NCBI RefSeq assembly: GCF_014282275.1
Contig: NZ_VFIA01000036.1
Span: 1 to 58,485 of the forward strand
Source of the DNA: Spirosoma utsteinense
GTDB taxonomy: Bacteria; Bacteroidota; Bacteroidia; Cytophagales; Spirosomataceae
Reading direction: 5' to 3'
Length of the DNA stretch: 58,485 nucleotides
The notes beneath the pieces are model-generated. The model did no database searches. It was given only the letters and a program-made list of their open reading frames with translations, and was not told the DNA's origin. How positions within the stretch are numbered: the stretch's first letter is position 1; each line of letters starts with the position of its first letter. This document shows, one piece after another, positions 25,422 to 35,179 of the stretch. The position numbers and the translations under genes were made by a program.

Positions 25422-27054
25422 GACGGGCTGGCTCCTGGGGTTACTCCTGCTGGGCCAGTACACCGGCTATAGTCAGGCCGCTTCCCGTAAGTACCTCGTC
25501 CTGTTACGGGATAAAGCCAACACGCCTTACAGCCTCAGCCGGCCTGAGCAGTTTTTATCGCAACGGTCGATCCTTCGTCGTCAGAAGCAGAATATTCCCG
25601 TGCTGGAGCGCGACCTGCCGGTTAACCCGGCTTACATAACCCAGCTCCGGCAAACAGGAGCAAAAATAGCGTTCCAGTCACGCTGGCTCAACGCGGTGCT
25701 GGTCGAAGCAACCGACGCTGTGATTGCCAATGTCCAGAAACTGGCCGTAGTGAAGGGGCTGGAGTTTGGCCGGTCGCTGTCTAATGCGCGCCTAGAGGCC
25801 AGCGTACAGGCCATTCCGGCGGCTACGGCCAGCCAGGCTCGAAAGCTTGGCGCGTTGGAACCCCTCAGCTATGGCACCTCGCTGAATCAGGTGACGCAGC
25901 TGGGTGTCGACAGGATGCACGAACAGGGATATCATGGCGAAGACATCTTGATTGGCGTCATGGATGCTGGCTTTCTGAACGCTGATAAAGTTACCTTCCT
26001 GAAACCCCTGTTCGACGAACAACGGGTTGTGGCTACTTATGACTTCGTCGATAAAGAAACCACCGTCTACGAAGACGATTCGCATGGACTCTCCTGTCTG
26101 TCGGCTATTGCCGGTACGGTCGACAACCAGCTGTATGGGACGGCCTTCAAGGCCCGTTTCGTGTTGCTCCGCACCGAAGACGTAGCTAGTGAAAGCCGCC
26201 TGGAAGAAGCGAACTGGGTGTTCGGCGCGGAGTATGCCGACAGCGCCGGTGTCGATGTGATCAGTTCATCGTTGGGGTATACCCAGTTCGACGATGTATC
26301 GACAAGCTATACCTATCAAAACCTGGATGGCAAAACCGCCCTCTCGACCCGTGCCGCCCAGGTAGCGGCTGAAACAGGCATGGTCGTTGTCGTGGCGGCT
26401 GGCAACGAAGGCAACGACAGCTGGCGTTATCTGTCGGCCCCGTCCGATGCGGCATCGGTGCTGGCGATCGGAGCCGTCAACCAGACCGGACAGCGGGCAA
26501 CGTTCAGTTCGTTTGGGCCATCGGCCGATGGACGCGTGAAGCCTGATCTGGCGGCCCGGGGGCAGGGAACGGTCATTGGCGATCCGGGGGGCAGCATCGT
26601 ACTGGGCAATGGCACCTCGTTTGCTACACCTCTGGTAGCCGGTCTGGTAGCCGGGTTCTGGCAGGCCCACCCCCAACTGACCGCTGCGCAGGTGACAACG
26701 GCCTTACGCCAGTCGGGTAGTCAGTTTGGCAACCCGGATGATGCATTAGGCTACGGCATTCCCAATTTCGAGCGGGCGTCGGTACTAGCCGAGTCCTTCA
26801 GTGAGTTACTGATTTATCCCAATCCGTTCAGTGATGTCGAACCGCTTTCCGTATTCTGGGGCGAAGTAGCACCCAACGTCCCCCTCGATGCGACCCTTAC
26901 CGACCTAAGCGGACGGGTTGTCTGGCAGAGGCAGTACAACGCAGGGGGGGTAGCTGCTTTTGCCCTGCCAAATTTAAACCTGTCGGCAGGGCTGTATGTC
27001 ATGACGCTGGTAGCGGGCGACAAAAAACGAACCGTCAAGCTCGTTAAACGATAA
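25375..27054 (+). CDS. Subtilisin-like S8 serine protease with T9SS sorting domain
   Basis: 559 residues from ATG 25375. GTG 25414 would give a cleaner signal peptide (VSKTGWLLGLLLLGQ...) and an 8-base GTGAGTAA overlap with the preceding gene. A propeptide (about 38-145) precedes the S8 domain, whose triad is visible: D197 in GVMDAGF, H237 in DSHGLS and S415 in NGTSFATPLVAG, with oxyanion N344 in AAGNEGN. The last 80 residues (LLIYPNPFSDVEPLSV ... KRTVKLVKR) are a type A T9SS sorting domain. The enzyme should be exported and act at the cell surface on peptides or proteins. Confidence 0.92.
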   Translation: MASDKFTAFVRPAVSKTGWLLGLLLLGQYTGYSQAASRKYLVLLRDKANTPYSLSRPEQFLSQRSILRRQKQNIPVLERDLPVNPAYITQLRQTGAKIAFQSRWLNAVLVEATDAVIANVQKLAVVKGLEFGRSLSNARLEASVQAIPAATASQARKLGALEPLSYGTSLNQVTQLGVDRMHEQGYHGEDILIGVMDAGFLNADKVTFLKPLFDEQRVVATYDFVDKETTVYEDDSHGLSCLSAIAGTVDNQLYGTAFKARFVLLRTEDVASESRLEEANWVFGAEYADSAGVDVISSSLGYTQFDDVSTSYTYQNLDGKTALSTRAAQVAAETGMVVVVAAGNEGNDSWRYLSAPSDAASVLAIGAVNQTGQRATFSSFGPSADGRVKPDLAARGQGTVIGDPGGSIVLGNGTSFATPLVAGLVAGFWQAHPQLTAAQVTTALRQSGSQFGNPDDALGYGIPNFERASVLAESFSELLIYPNPFSDVEPLSVFWGEVAPNVPLDATLTDLSGRVVWQRQYNAGGVAAFALPNLNLSAGLYVMTLVAGDKKRTVKLVKR

Positions 27055-27120
27055 CGGCTCCCCGGCCGATCATAGATTTTTAACGGGGATTACTCCGGCA
27101 ACGCGCCTGGCTGGTTTTCG

Positions 27121-30100
27121 TCAGGAAGTAACCTGCTCCAGCCAGCGCTCGCCCTGCGAATAATGAGCATCCTGTAGCTCGGCAAGGGCCTCCCGGTAGT
27201 TGAGCAGTACACCCCATACATCCATAACAAACCGGTTTTCGTGGCGCATCTTCCGGAAAAAGTCGACCGCTTCGGCATGCGACAGCCCACCCACTGTTTT
27301 AGCAATATTCATCAATACGGCAAAAACATCGTCGGCCATTTTGGCGTCACCACACACATAGTAGTGGCAGTCGGGCTGCAAAAGCACCTCCCACATGTCC
27401 TGGCTCTGCTGACCAATCAAATGCTGTACATACACAGTTTGTTCGCCAAGGCGGGAGAAGGCCACATCCAAATGGGTAAGTACCCCCGCATCGCGCCAGT
27501 TCTCCAGTTCCTGCTGGTATAAATAATCGTTCAGATTGCGACAGCCGAAGTACAGCCGGGCCTGACCAAGTTGCAGAGGCTTCGGACTTGTTTCACCGCC
27601 AGCAGGCGTCCCATATCCGCGGGCGCTGTGATGCTGTGCATCGCGAAGGGCGCGGAGCTGCACCTCGCGGTGTTGCAGAAAACCAACCAGGGGCGACAGG
27701 CCGGTACCCGGTCCTACCAGCAGCATCGGCGCCTGTGGATCGAGGGGGGGGCGGAAGTTGGAGGTTCGCACCGCTACCCGCACCGTCGCTTCGCCCGGTA
27801 CCAGGCCAGCCAGGTAATTAGAGCAAAGGCCGGGTCTGGTCTGGCCGGCATCGGTGGTTATTTGAACAACGCCCACCGTAACGTGTATCTCGGTGGGATA
27901 GACCAGCGAGCATGATGAGATCGAATATAACCTTGGCTTCTGGCTTGGCAGCAAATCGATGACCTGCACAAACGAAAGCGACGCCGATGGAAACGCATCA
28001 AGCAGGTCAACGATGGTGACGAACGTATCGGTAATGAATTTCTTTAACGTCTGGCAGGCCGCGTCTTCTTCACCCCGGCTCAGTAGTTCGGTCCATACGT
28101 CGAGTTGCTCTCTGTCGACCGGGTCCGATGCGGTGCCCAGGAGGGCCGTGATCAGCTCATTGACGGGCTCCCGGAGCGTCAGGTCCAGGTCTTCGGTCAG
28201 CACCTGCCACACCGACACCGGCTGGGGATAGGCATGCTCGCCCTCCACCGCGTTCCCCGCCTGATCGACCAGCGCGGTCGTAAACCAGCCATCGATGTCG
28301 ATACCAAGCCGGTCGCACAGATGCTGAACCAGCGCGGGTGAATTTTTTGGGTAGATAGCCACGTGGTCACCCGTTTCGTAGATCAGGTCCGTACCCGCGA
28401 TATCGAACGCCAGGAAGCGCGTCGACCGGCTTCCAACAATAACTTCTTTAAGTAATTCCCGATTGGCCACAATCGGCACGTCAACCCCCGACAACCGGCG
28501 TCTGGGCAATTCGTGGACCAAAGCCGGTCGTTGACCACCGTCCAGAAACGAAACGGTCAGGCGCGCAGCATTGGATTGGGAGCCATCGGTACTGGTAGGG
28601 TCTTCGCCCAACAGGCGAGCGACCAGATCGAGCCACTGATGGAACGTATCGGCCTGGCCTTTTATCTCATCGCCCTGGTGCATATCAACCATCCGGTTAC
28701 CACCCACGCGGGCCAGCTCACGGTCGACGGTTGCCCCGGCGGCACAGAAGTGCGGATAAATGGTACTTCCCAACGCCATTACCGAGAAGTGCAGTCGGCT
28801 GAGCGTCCCATCGGGCAATTGCTTCAGCCGGGCCAGGAACTTCATGGCGTTACTGGGTAGTTCCCCATTGCCAAACGTCGAGGTGACGACCAGTACGACC
28901 CGTTCCTGATCCAGCTTTGTCGTATCATACTCATTGAGGGTCATCACCAGCGGATGATGCTGGTTGAGCCGGCGGGCCGTTTGTCGGGCGTAGCTCTCGG
29001 CCGTACCCGTTTCCGACCCATACAAGATCAGTATCCTCCCTGTCTCCGACGACGTTTCAGCTGCGCCGTTCTCTCCCGCAAGCACCATGTCCGTATCAAC
29101 GACCATCCACTTGTCGGCTGCGTAGTGGTAGCTGGGACTCAGGTAAAAATCGCGCATTTCGTGGTGCCAGGCGGGGGTCGAACTGCCCCCCGCCGAGGGG
29201 GTTACCCACGACCACTGTGCCGGGCATTCACGACCGGCCCGCTTTTCGCGCTGGTCATGCACCAGAAACTGGCGGGACGCGGTCTGATGGTCGACCAGCG
29301 TTACTTTGGCTTTCGTGAAGGAATGCAGCACGGCTACGTTCAGTTCCAGAAATGCCCGGTCGCGCCAGAGCGTCTGCTCGCTGGATGTATCGATACCCAT
29401 AGCGCGCGCTACGTCTTCCGCTTTGCCGTAACGCCCTTCTTCCCAGATGTTACGGGCAATTTCGGTTTCCATGAACCAGCCATTGAACGGAATACAGCCA
29501 TACTGCACCCCGCCAATATTCATCCGAAAATTAGAGATTGCCGGAATGGCACACCATTTCAGGTCCAGGGCCGCGAACGCAGGATAAGCCGGATGTTCGA
29601 GCGGCACAGTCAGCACGTCGTCGGCATCGAAGCGGTACATGCGGGGAGCCTGGCCGGGCACATCGATCACCAGCGGCAGGCAGTCGAAGGCCGTTTTTCT
29701 GACGGGCGGAATCCACCCCTGCCGCATGAGGGCCTGCGTCAGATCGACATTGGCTTTGTCGCCCAGGATGGTGCCGTCCTCCTGCTGGTAGGCGGCAAAC
29801 CGGATGTACTGGCCATTCCAGATGCGTGGTCCCCAGCGTTCCTTCGGCTTTTTGGGCCGAAAGACATTCATCACAATTTGTAGATTTCCTCCGTTGGTAG
29901 CCAACCGCAGGTGTTCGGCACATTCGCGGAACATGGCATCGGGATCGGTCACGTGGCGCAAGTCGCGAACAATCATGTTTCGCCAGGCAATACGGCCAAT
30001 GCATTTGGACGCGTTCCGCCAGGCCACCTGAGCCCCGTAAGCCAGTTCTTCATACGTATGCGTATAGGTGCCCGTACTCCGCACCTCCCGCTCAATTTCA

Positions 30101-31602
30101 TTCCACCGTCGTTCGTAGTTGGCCGGTTCCCAGGCCATTTCTTCGGCTACCAACCGTAAAAACTCGCTTGCCTGACCCAGTATGCGATGCTGATTGAGTA
30201 CGGGTTGCCGCAGCACGTTGCTTACCCGTTCCAGGAGTACCCCCCAGGCATGTTCCTGTTCGCTGGAAAAGTCGGGGATGCGCTGCTTCATGACGCTCAG
30301 CAACGGGCCGTTGATCTTCACGTAGGCGTCGGCGGGAACGTTGGCCGCTGCGTGGATGCGGGCCAGTTCGCGCAGTTCGTAGCTCATGTCCCGGCCTTTC
30401 TCCAGCGACCGGATGAGAAAGCCAATCGTCTGCATGAGGTGGGTCGCCAGCTCGTCGACATCGGCTCGGCCGAAGTAGGGTATTATTTCGGGATGGGTCT
30501 GGAAAAGCAGGCGGTAAAAGTCGATGCCCGTCGCCAGCGCATCGTCGGTGAGCCACTCGCCACCCCGGCGCATCTCGCTGATCATAGCGGGTGTCAGCGC
30601 CGTATCGTAGCGGTCAATGGCCGACAGGGCCGGGGGTAAGATATACAGCGTAAAAAACCGGTACGCGGCCGACAGGGTACCTTTGTCCAGGTTTTCGCGA
30701 TCGTATTCTTCGAGGTGCGGAACGTGGCCCAATACCCACATCCAGACCCGTCGGGCAGTCACCCAGTGATGGGGCCGCATGCCCAGATCGGCCAGTAGCG
30801 TGGCAAATTCAACTACTGTTTCCGGCCCCTGAAGCTGAGTGGGATAAATGCCCCGGTAGCTCTCGCGCAGTACCCGTTCGGTATGGGGCAGCAGCTGCCG
30901 GACGCTCAGATCGAAGAGCCCGGCAAAGTAGCCGGGTACCAGATCGATGGCATCGCCGAAGCAGGCGGGTAAGTCAGTCTCTTCGTGGAGCAGCCGCTCG
31001 AAGAACAGTTCGACAAGCATGTCCTGATACGCCAGGAACTTGTTCCAGGTATCTTTGACGAGCACCTGCTCGGGCTTCGTCAGGGGGGCCAGCCCATCGG
31101 TCACATCGGTCTCAATACCCACCGGGGCATCCGCAGGTCGTGTGGGCAGTTCGGGCGTCGTTCGCCCGGCAAAAAACGGGCAGCCCGAAGCCGCCGGTTG
31201 CGGTGTCTGAGCAATCGACAGGCGAATCTGCAGCTGAAGATCGGGGGCTTCCGGCCAGCCTGTAACCGGAAGATCGACGACCGTACTGCTCTGGCCGTCG
31301 AGGTATGCCTCCGGGTACATCTGAACCGAACCGGCATCCTGCCAGCGCTGCGCGTCGTAGACCCGGTATTGCAGCACCAGCTGAAGCTGTCCCTGTCCCG
31401 ACTGCCTCACATTGACCAGCCATTCCGGCTTTCGTCTGCCTGGCAGAGCATGTTCTGAGAGGAGGTTTCCGGAAAGGTCGTAAGCCTGAATCAGGCCCCG
31501 ATAGTCATAACCCGTTTCCGGATAATGGAGCGCGACTACATCCGATATAGATACAGTACGACTGTCAGGTGGAGTAGATGTTGGACTTATGGGCGGTATC
31601 AC
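27121..31602 (-). CDS. nos: Globin-fused nitric oxide synthase with reductase domain
   Basis: 1493 residues, GTG start at 31602. An unrecognised beta-rich domain (about 15-135) is followed by two globin-like domains (about 175-330 and 335-468). The second keeps proximal His417; the first has Leu270 at that position. NOS oxygenase (about 475-840) has heme-ligand Cys534 in WRNASKCIGR and arginine-binding Glu714 in GWFMETEI. Flavodoxin FMN domain (about 857-995) has YGSETGTAES; FAD domain has RLYS at 1224-1227; NADPH domain has GPGTGLSP and CGD at 1417-1419. No calmodulin-type linker or zinc cysteines are visible. It should oxidise L-arginine to NO and citrulline; the globin may convert NO to nitrate, as reported for cyanobacterial globin-NOS. 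It is the last gene of an H-NOX operon. Confidence 0.95.
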   Translation of the reverse strand: MIPPISPTSTPPDSRTVSISDVVALHYPETGYDYRGLIQAYDLSGNLLSEHALPGRRKPEWLVNVRQSGQGQLQLVLQYRVYDAQRWQDAGSVQMYPEAYLDGQSSTVVDLPVTGWPEAPDLQLQIRLSIAQTPQPAASGCPFFAGRTTPELPTRPADAPVGIETDVTDGLAPLTKPEQVLVKDTWNKFLAYQDMLVELFFERLLHEETDLPACFGDAIDLVPGYFAGLFDLSVRQLLPHTERVLRESYRGIYPTQLQGPETVVEFATLLADLGMRPHHWVTARRVWMWVLGHVPHLEEYDRENLDKGTLSAAYRFFTLYILPPALSAIDRYDTALTPAMISEMRRGGEWLTDDALATGIDFYRLLFQTHPEIIPYFGRADVDELATHLMQTIGFLIRSLEKGRDMSYELRELARIHAAANVPADAYVKINGPLLSVMKQRIPDFSSEQEHAWGVLLERVSNVLRQPVLNQHRILGQASEFLRLVAEEMAWEPANYERRWNEIEREVRSTGTYTHTYEELAYGAQVAWRNASKCIGRIAWRNMIVRDLRHVTDPDAMFRECAEHLRLATNGGNLQIVMNVFRPKKPKERWGPRIWNGQYIRFAAYQQEDGTILGDKANVDLTQALMRQGWIPPVRKTAFDCLPLVIDVPGQAPRMYRFDADDVLTVPLEHPAYPAFAALDLKWCAIPAISNFRMNIGGVQYGCIPFNGWFMETEIARNIWEEGRYGKAEDVARAMGIDTSSEQTLWRDRAFLELNVAVLHSFTKAKVTLVDHQTASRQFLVHDQREKRAGRECPAQWSWVTPSAGGSSTPAWHHEMRDFYLSPSYHYAADKWMVVDTDMVLAGENGAAETSSETGRILILYGSETGTAESYARQTARRLNQHHPLVMTLNEYDTTKLDQERVVLVVTSTFGNGELPSNAMKFLARLKQLPDGTLSRLHFSVMALGSTIYPHFCAAGATVDRELARVGGNRMVDMHQGDEIKGQADTFHQWLDLVARLLGEDPTSTDGSQSNAARLTVSFLDGGQRPALVHELPRRRLSGVDVPIVANRELLKEVIVGSRSTRFLAFDIAGTDLIYETGDHVAIYPKNSPALVQHLCDRLGIDIDGWFTTALVDQAGNAVEGEHAYPQPVSVWQVLTEDLDLTLREPVNELITALLGTASDPVDREQLDVWTELLSRGEEDAACQTLKKFITDTFVTIVDLLDAFPSASLSFVQVIDLLPSQKPRLYSISSCSLVYPTEIHVTVGVVQITTDAGQTRPGLCSNYLAGLVPGEATVRVAVRTSNFRPPLDPQAPMLLVGPGTGLSPLVGFLQHREVQLRALRDAQHHSARGYGTPAGGETSPKPLQLGQARLYFGCRNLNDYLYQQELENWRDAGVLTHLDVAFSRLGEQTVYVQHLIGQQSQDMWEVLLQPDCHYYVCGDAKMADDVFAVLMNIAKTVGGLSHAEAVDFFRKMRHENRFVMDVWGVLLNYREALAELQDAHYSQGERWLEQVTS

Positions 31603-31627
31603 AGATTGGGTTAGCGAAATAGTAGGC

Positions 31628-32320
31628 TCATAACAGATTCAACCGATTCATCAGCTCCGGCTTGTTGGCCCGGCTAATAGGAATAACCTTATTACTAATG
31701 ACCAGCGTATTCTCTTCAATGTCAACGATTTTATCGAGGTGGACAATGTAGGAGCGATGCACCCGCAGAAATTGTGTTCCCAACTTTTCTTCGAGATACT
31801 TCATCGTTGAATAGACGATATGGGTCTGGCCATTAGTGTGAATTTTTACGTAATCGCCGGTATTCTCGATGTACATTATATTTTCAAAAGGCAAACGAAT
31901 ATAACGGCCATCCGTTTTAATATAGATTTCCTTTCGTTCTGAACTTGGTCCGCTCTTCAATCGGGTGTTCAGTTCCAGCACTTTCTCAACGGCAATATTA
32001 AAGCGGGGCACCGATATTGGCTTCTTCAGATAGTCGGTTACCTGGTACTGGAACGCGTCGAACGCATACTCGGTCTTGCTGGTCGTCAGCACGACATATG
32101 GTATAAAAGGCAGCCGCTCCAGCAGCTCCAGTCCCGATAAGCCCGGCATCTCCACGTCGAGCCAGATTAAATCGACCATTTGTTCGGCCAGAAAATCAAG
32201 GGCTCCCATGGCGTTGTCGAAGGCAGCTACGACGTCCAGCGATCCGTGTTGTTCACACAGGCGCTGTAGTGCCTTGCGGGACATTAGTTCATCCTCTACA
32301 ATAATACAGTTCAAACTCAT
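31628..32320 (-). CDS. LytTR-family response regulator of the NO operon
   Basis: 230 residues. The receiver domain (1-120) has the VEDE acidic cluster, phospho-acceptor D55 in IWLDVEMPG, a TT pair (VVLTTS) and Lys in LKKPIS. The LytTR DNA-binding domain (about 130-230) has IYIKTDGRYIRLPFENIMYIENTGDY split over its first strands, FLRVHRSYIVHLDKI and VIPISRANKPEL. This is the AlgR/AgrA/LytR class, which binds pairs of short direct repeats. It starts 3 bases after the hybrid kinase stop and ends 25 bases before the NOS start, so it should be the transcriptional output of the H-NOX/kinase relay. Its targets are unknown; autoregulation of this operon is a natural guess. Confidence 0.93.
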   Translation of the reverse strand: MSLNCIIVEDELMSRKALQRLCEQHGSLDVVAAFDNAMGALDFLAEQMVDLIWLDVEMPGLSGLELLERLPFIPYVVLTTSKTEYAFDAFQYQVTDYLKKPISVPRFNIAVEKVLELNTRLKSGPSSERKEIYIKTDGRYIRLPFENIMYIENTGDYVKIHTNGQTHIVYSTMKYLEEKLGTQFLRVHRSYIVHLDKIVDIEENTLVISNKVIPISRANKPELMNRLNLL

Positions 32321-32323
32321 GAG

Positions 32324-35173
32324 TTACACCTGAGACAGCTTTTGGGTTTCTTTTTGGAGCACAGGTATCATTTGATTTACACCCGTGATGATATCAGTAC
32401 AATACTGTTCGATTATCTCTTTTTCTGCGCCCTGCTTCAGCTTCTTCTGTAGTTCCTCCATTTTTTCTTCGAGCCACGATAACCCCACCATCCCCAGGGT
32501 TGGCTTTAGTTTATGCGCCTTGCGGGCCAGCAGGGACCAGTCCTGAGCCCGGCAGATGGCCTGCAAGCCATAGATTTCGGGAACAACGTCGGTTAGAAAC
32601 AAATCGAACATCTCCAGTGGATACGCTTTGTCCGTTCCGTATAACTCCTGCAGGCGTTTCTGATCCAGGGCTTTAGGTTCGCTGTCATCGGCAGAGACCT
32701 TGGGGGCATACCGTTTGAACAGCGCCATCAGCTGGCCCGGATCGAAGGGCTTGGTCAGGAAATCGTTCATGCCCGCTTCCATCGCTATATTTTTATGGTC
32801 GAGCATGGCCGATGCCGTGAGCGCAATGATAGGTACGTGCTGGTTAGGGTTATGGGTACTCCGGATGGCAACGGTTGCTTCATATCCGTCCATGATGGGC
32901 ATTTGAATGTCCATCAGGATCATATCGAACCGCTGATTTTTGGCTTCTTCAACGGCTCGCTTGCCATCCATAGCCAGGGTGTAGGGAATTTTCCATTTGG
33001 ACAGCAGTCCGCCAATGTACTTCTGGTTCATAAGGTTATCTTCAACAACCAGCACATGACGCATGAGCACCACATCGGAGGAGGCCGACGGGGTTTGGCT
33101 CTGAACTACGGCTTTGGCTTCGATCAGAACGGGCGACTTGGCAAAAGGCAGGGTAAACGTGAAGACACTCCCCTCGCCAATTTGACTTTTAACACTAATT
33201 GATCCTCCCTGAATATCGACCAGCTCTTTGGTAATCGCCAACCCCAATCCGGTGCCCTTGTGCTTGTGTCCCTGCGGATTCACCTGCTTGAACTTCTGAA
33301 ACACCAGGTCGAGCTTTTCGGCGGGAATGCCAATGCCGGTATCCGAAACACTGAACTCGATCCAGCAGCCCGTCTCTTCATCCTGTTTGAGTTTGGCCGT
33401 AATCTGGATATTTCCCTTCTCGGTAAATTTATCGGCATTACCCACCAGATTCATCAGGATCTGATTGAGCATCACATCGTCGCCGATGAAGTCGCCCGTG
33501 ATGCGGGCATCCAGCATCACGTCGATGTCGACAGGCCGCCCTTCGAGCTTCATTTCGAAGACCTTCTGGGTAGCGCGCAGCAAGCCAACGAGATCAAAGG
33601 GACGGGGGTGTACCTCAACCCGGCCCGCTTCAATTTTTGTCATGTCGAGCAAGTCAGAAATCAGACTATGCAGGAAATCGGCTGATGTTTTCAGAATATC
33701 GATATACTCACGCTGCTGACGACTGGGCTGCGTATCGAAGAGCAGGTGCGACATACCGATAATGGCGTTGAGGGGTGTTCGGATCTCGTGACTCATATTA
33801 GCCAGAAACTGCTTCTCGGCCTGGCGGGCTTCTTCGGCAATCTGCTTGGCCATAGCCAGCTCTTCTTCGAGCACTTTTCGTTCGCTCAGGTCATAATGGA
33901 TACCCATCGATCCTACCAGAACCCCGTGCTCATCATTGATGGGAACACCGCTGACCAGCACCCAGATCCGGCTACCATCTTTACGGATCAGCTGCAACTC
34001 ATACGAACCGGCGCTACCTTCTTCGCGCTGTCGTTGCTGCCGCTCAATTACGTTCTGGAACTCAAGTGGAACCAGTAGTTCGGTGGCATTTTTACCAACA
34101 AGCTCTTCTTCGGTATACCCCAGCATGTTGCAGCACCGCTCGTAAGCCCGCATAATGTTCTGCTCATTATCCACTTCGAGCAGCCCCAGCTCCATGTTGT
34201 TCATGATGCCCCGGTACTTCTCTTCGCTTCGCCTGATCTGTTCACGCGCCTGGTACTTTTCGGTCACATCGCTGTATCGCCACAGTTGACCCATGTACTT
34301 GTCATCGAGCAGAATCGGGATATAATCCAGCTCTAGGATTCGCCCATTGAGCATGCATATCTCCTCGCCAACGCAGGTTTGCCGGTTTTGCAACAGTTCA
34401 TTCATGCGCTCGATGAACGCGTCTGGCTCAACGAAGAGCCCTTTCACCTGCTCCCGCGCTTCACCACAGTCGTGACCAATGAGTTCGTCGGGCGTAGTCG
34501 GAATGTCAAAAATGTCGCAGAATAACTGATTGACCAGGATAACCCGCCGGTTCTCATCTTCTACCATTACTCCCGACTGAAGATTGGTTATGAGCGTCGA
34601 CAGCCGGGTTTGCGTTGTTTGTAGTGCGGTCTCAGCCTTTTTCCGGTCCGATATATCACGGGCTACAGCAACCAGTTCGAGTACCTCCTCATCTGACTCT
34701 ATGAGCCGGGCCGTTTGGCCGATCCAGACAATCCGGCCATCTTTGGCAACTACGGGAAACTCGGTATAATTACTGTCCTGTCGGTTTTTAAGCATCAGCA
34801 GATAAAAATCCAGTAACTTCTGGCGGTAGCCAGGCTGAATAATTGTCAGGAAATGCATTTGCAGAAACTCCTGCTCGGTATAGCCCAGGAGTTGTTCGAT
34901 ACCCGGACTGACGAACGTAAAATGGCCGTCAGTGGATGTTTTAAAGATAATATCCTGGACTGATTCGATGAGCTGGCGGTAGCGCTGTTCGCTCTGGCGA
35001 AGTTCGGCCAGTTTGTCGCGTATCTGCTGCTCCAGATTTTCATTCAGGTGCCGGAGCTGCTCGTTGGCATTGTAAAGTTCCAGCGCCTTTTCTTCCAGAA
35101 TGACCTCAGCCTGTTTCCGAGCCGTTTTTTCGCGTAGCAGCCGCCTGTTCAGCTGGTCAATATTGTTATCCAT
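32324..35173 (-). CDS. Soluble hybrid histidine kinase (PAS3-HisKA-HATPase-REC-Hpt)
   Basis: 949 residues without membrane spans. A coiled coil (about 8-62) is followed by three PAS domains (about 63-180, 185-308, 315-437), HisKA with phospho-His462 (ANMSHEIRTPLNA), HATPase_c with NADKF and GTGLGL, a receiver with D755 (LMDIQMPIMDG) and K808, and an Hpt domain with His887 (ARKAHKLKPTLG). This is a complete His-Asp-His relay able to feed the LytTR regulator. It starts 6 bases after the H-NOX stop behind an AGGAGG (35176-35181) that overlaps that stop, a strong ribosome site unusual for this phylum. Genes next to H-NOX commonly encode the kinase it controls, so NO-H-NOX is the likely input. Confidence 0.93.
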   Translation of the reverse strand: MDNNIDQLNRRLLREKTARKQAEVILEEKALELYNANEQLRHLNENLEQQIRDKLAELRQSEQRYRQLIESVQDIIFKTSTDGHFTFVSPGIEQLLGYTEQEFLQMHFLTIIQPGYRQKLLDFYLLMLKNRQDSNYTEFPVVAKDGRIVWIGQTARLIESDEEVLELVAVARDISDRKKAETALQTTQTRLSTLITNLQSGVMVEDENRRVILVNQLFCDIFDIPTTPDELIGHDCGEAREQVKGLFVEPDAFIERMNELLQNRQTCVGEEICMLNGRILELDYIPILLDDKYMGQLWRYSDVTEKYQAREQIRRSEEKYRGIMNNMELGLLEVDNEQNIMRAYERCCNMLGYTEEELVGKNATELLVPLEFQNVIERQQRQREEGSAGSYELQLIRKDGSRIWVLVSGVPINDEHGVLVGSMGIHYDLSERKVLEEELAMAKQIAEEARQAEKQFLANMSHEIRTPLNAIIGMSHLLFDTQPSRQQREYIDILKTSADFLHSLISDLLDMTKIEAGRVEVHPRPFDLVGLLRATQKVFEMKLEGRPVDIDVMLDARITGDFIGDDVMLNQILMNLVGNADKFTEKGNIQITAKLKQDEETGCWIEFSVSDTGIGIPAEKLDLVFQKFKQVNPQGHKHKGTGLGLAITKELVDIQGGSISVKSQIGEGSVFTFTLPFAKSPVLIEAKAVVQSQTPSASSDVVLMRHVLVVEDNLMNQKYIGGLLSKWKIPYTLAMDGKRAVEEAKNQRFDMILMDIQMPIMDGYEATVAIRSTHNPNQHVPIIALTASAMLDHKNIAMEAGMNDFLTKPFDPGQLMALFKRYAPKVSADDSEPKALDQKRLQELYGTDKAYPLEMFDLFLTDVVPEIYGLQAICRAQDWSLLARKAHKLKPTLGMVGLSWLEEKMEELQKKLKQGAEKEIIEQYCTDIITGVNQMIPVLQKETQKLSQV

Positions 35174-35179
35174 ATCCTC

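Noticed and set aside
29061..29105. Calmodulin-binding linker between NOS oxygenase and FMN domain
   Set aside because: The linker is short and Ala/Glu/Ser-rich without a basic amphipathic helix, and bacteria lack calmodulin.
28954..29883. 309-codon plus-strand open frame opposite NOS
   Set aside because: Shadow of the NOS oxygenase coding strand; GC-rich third positions leave long antisense frames open. No motif is visible.
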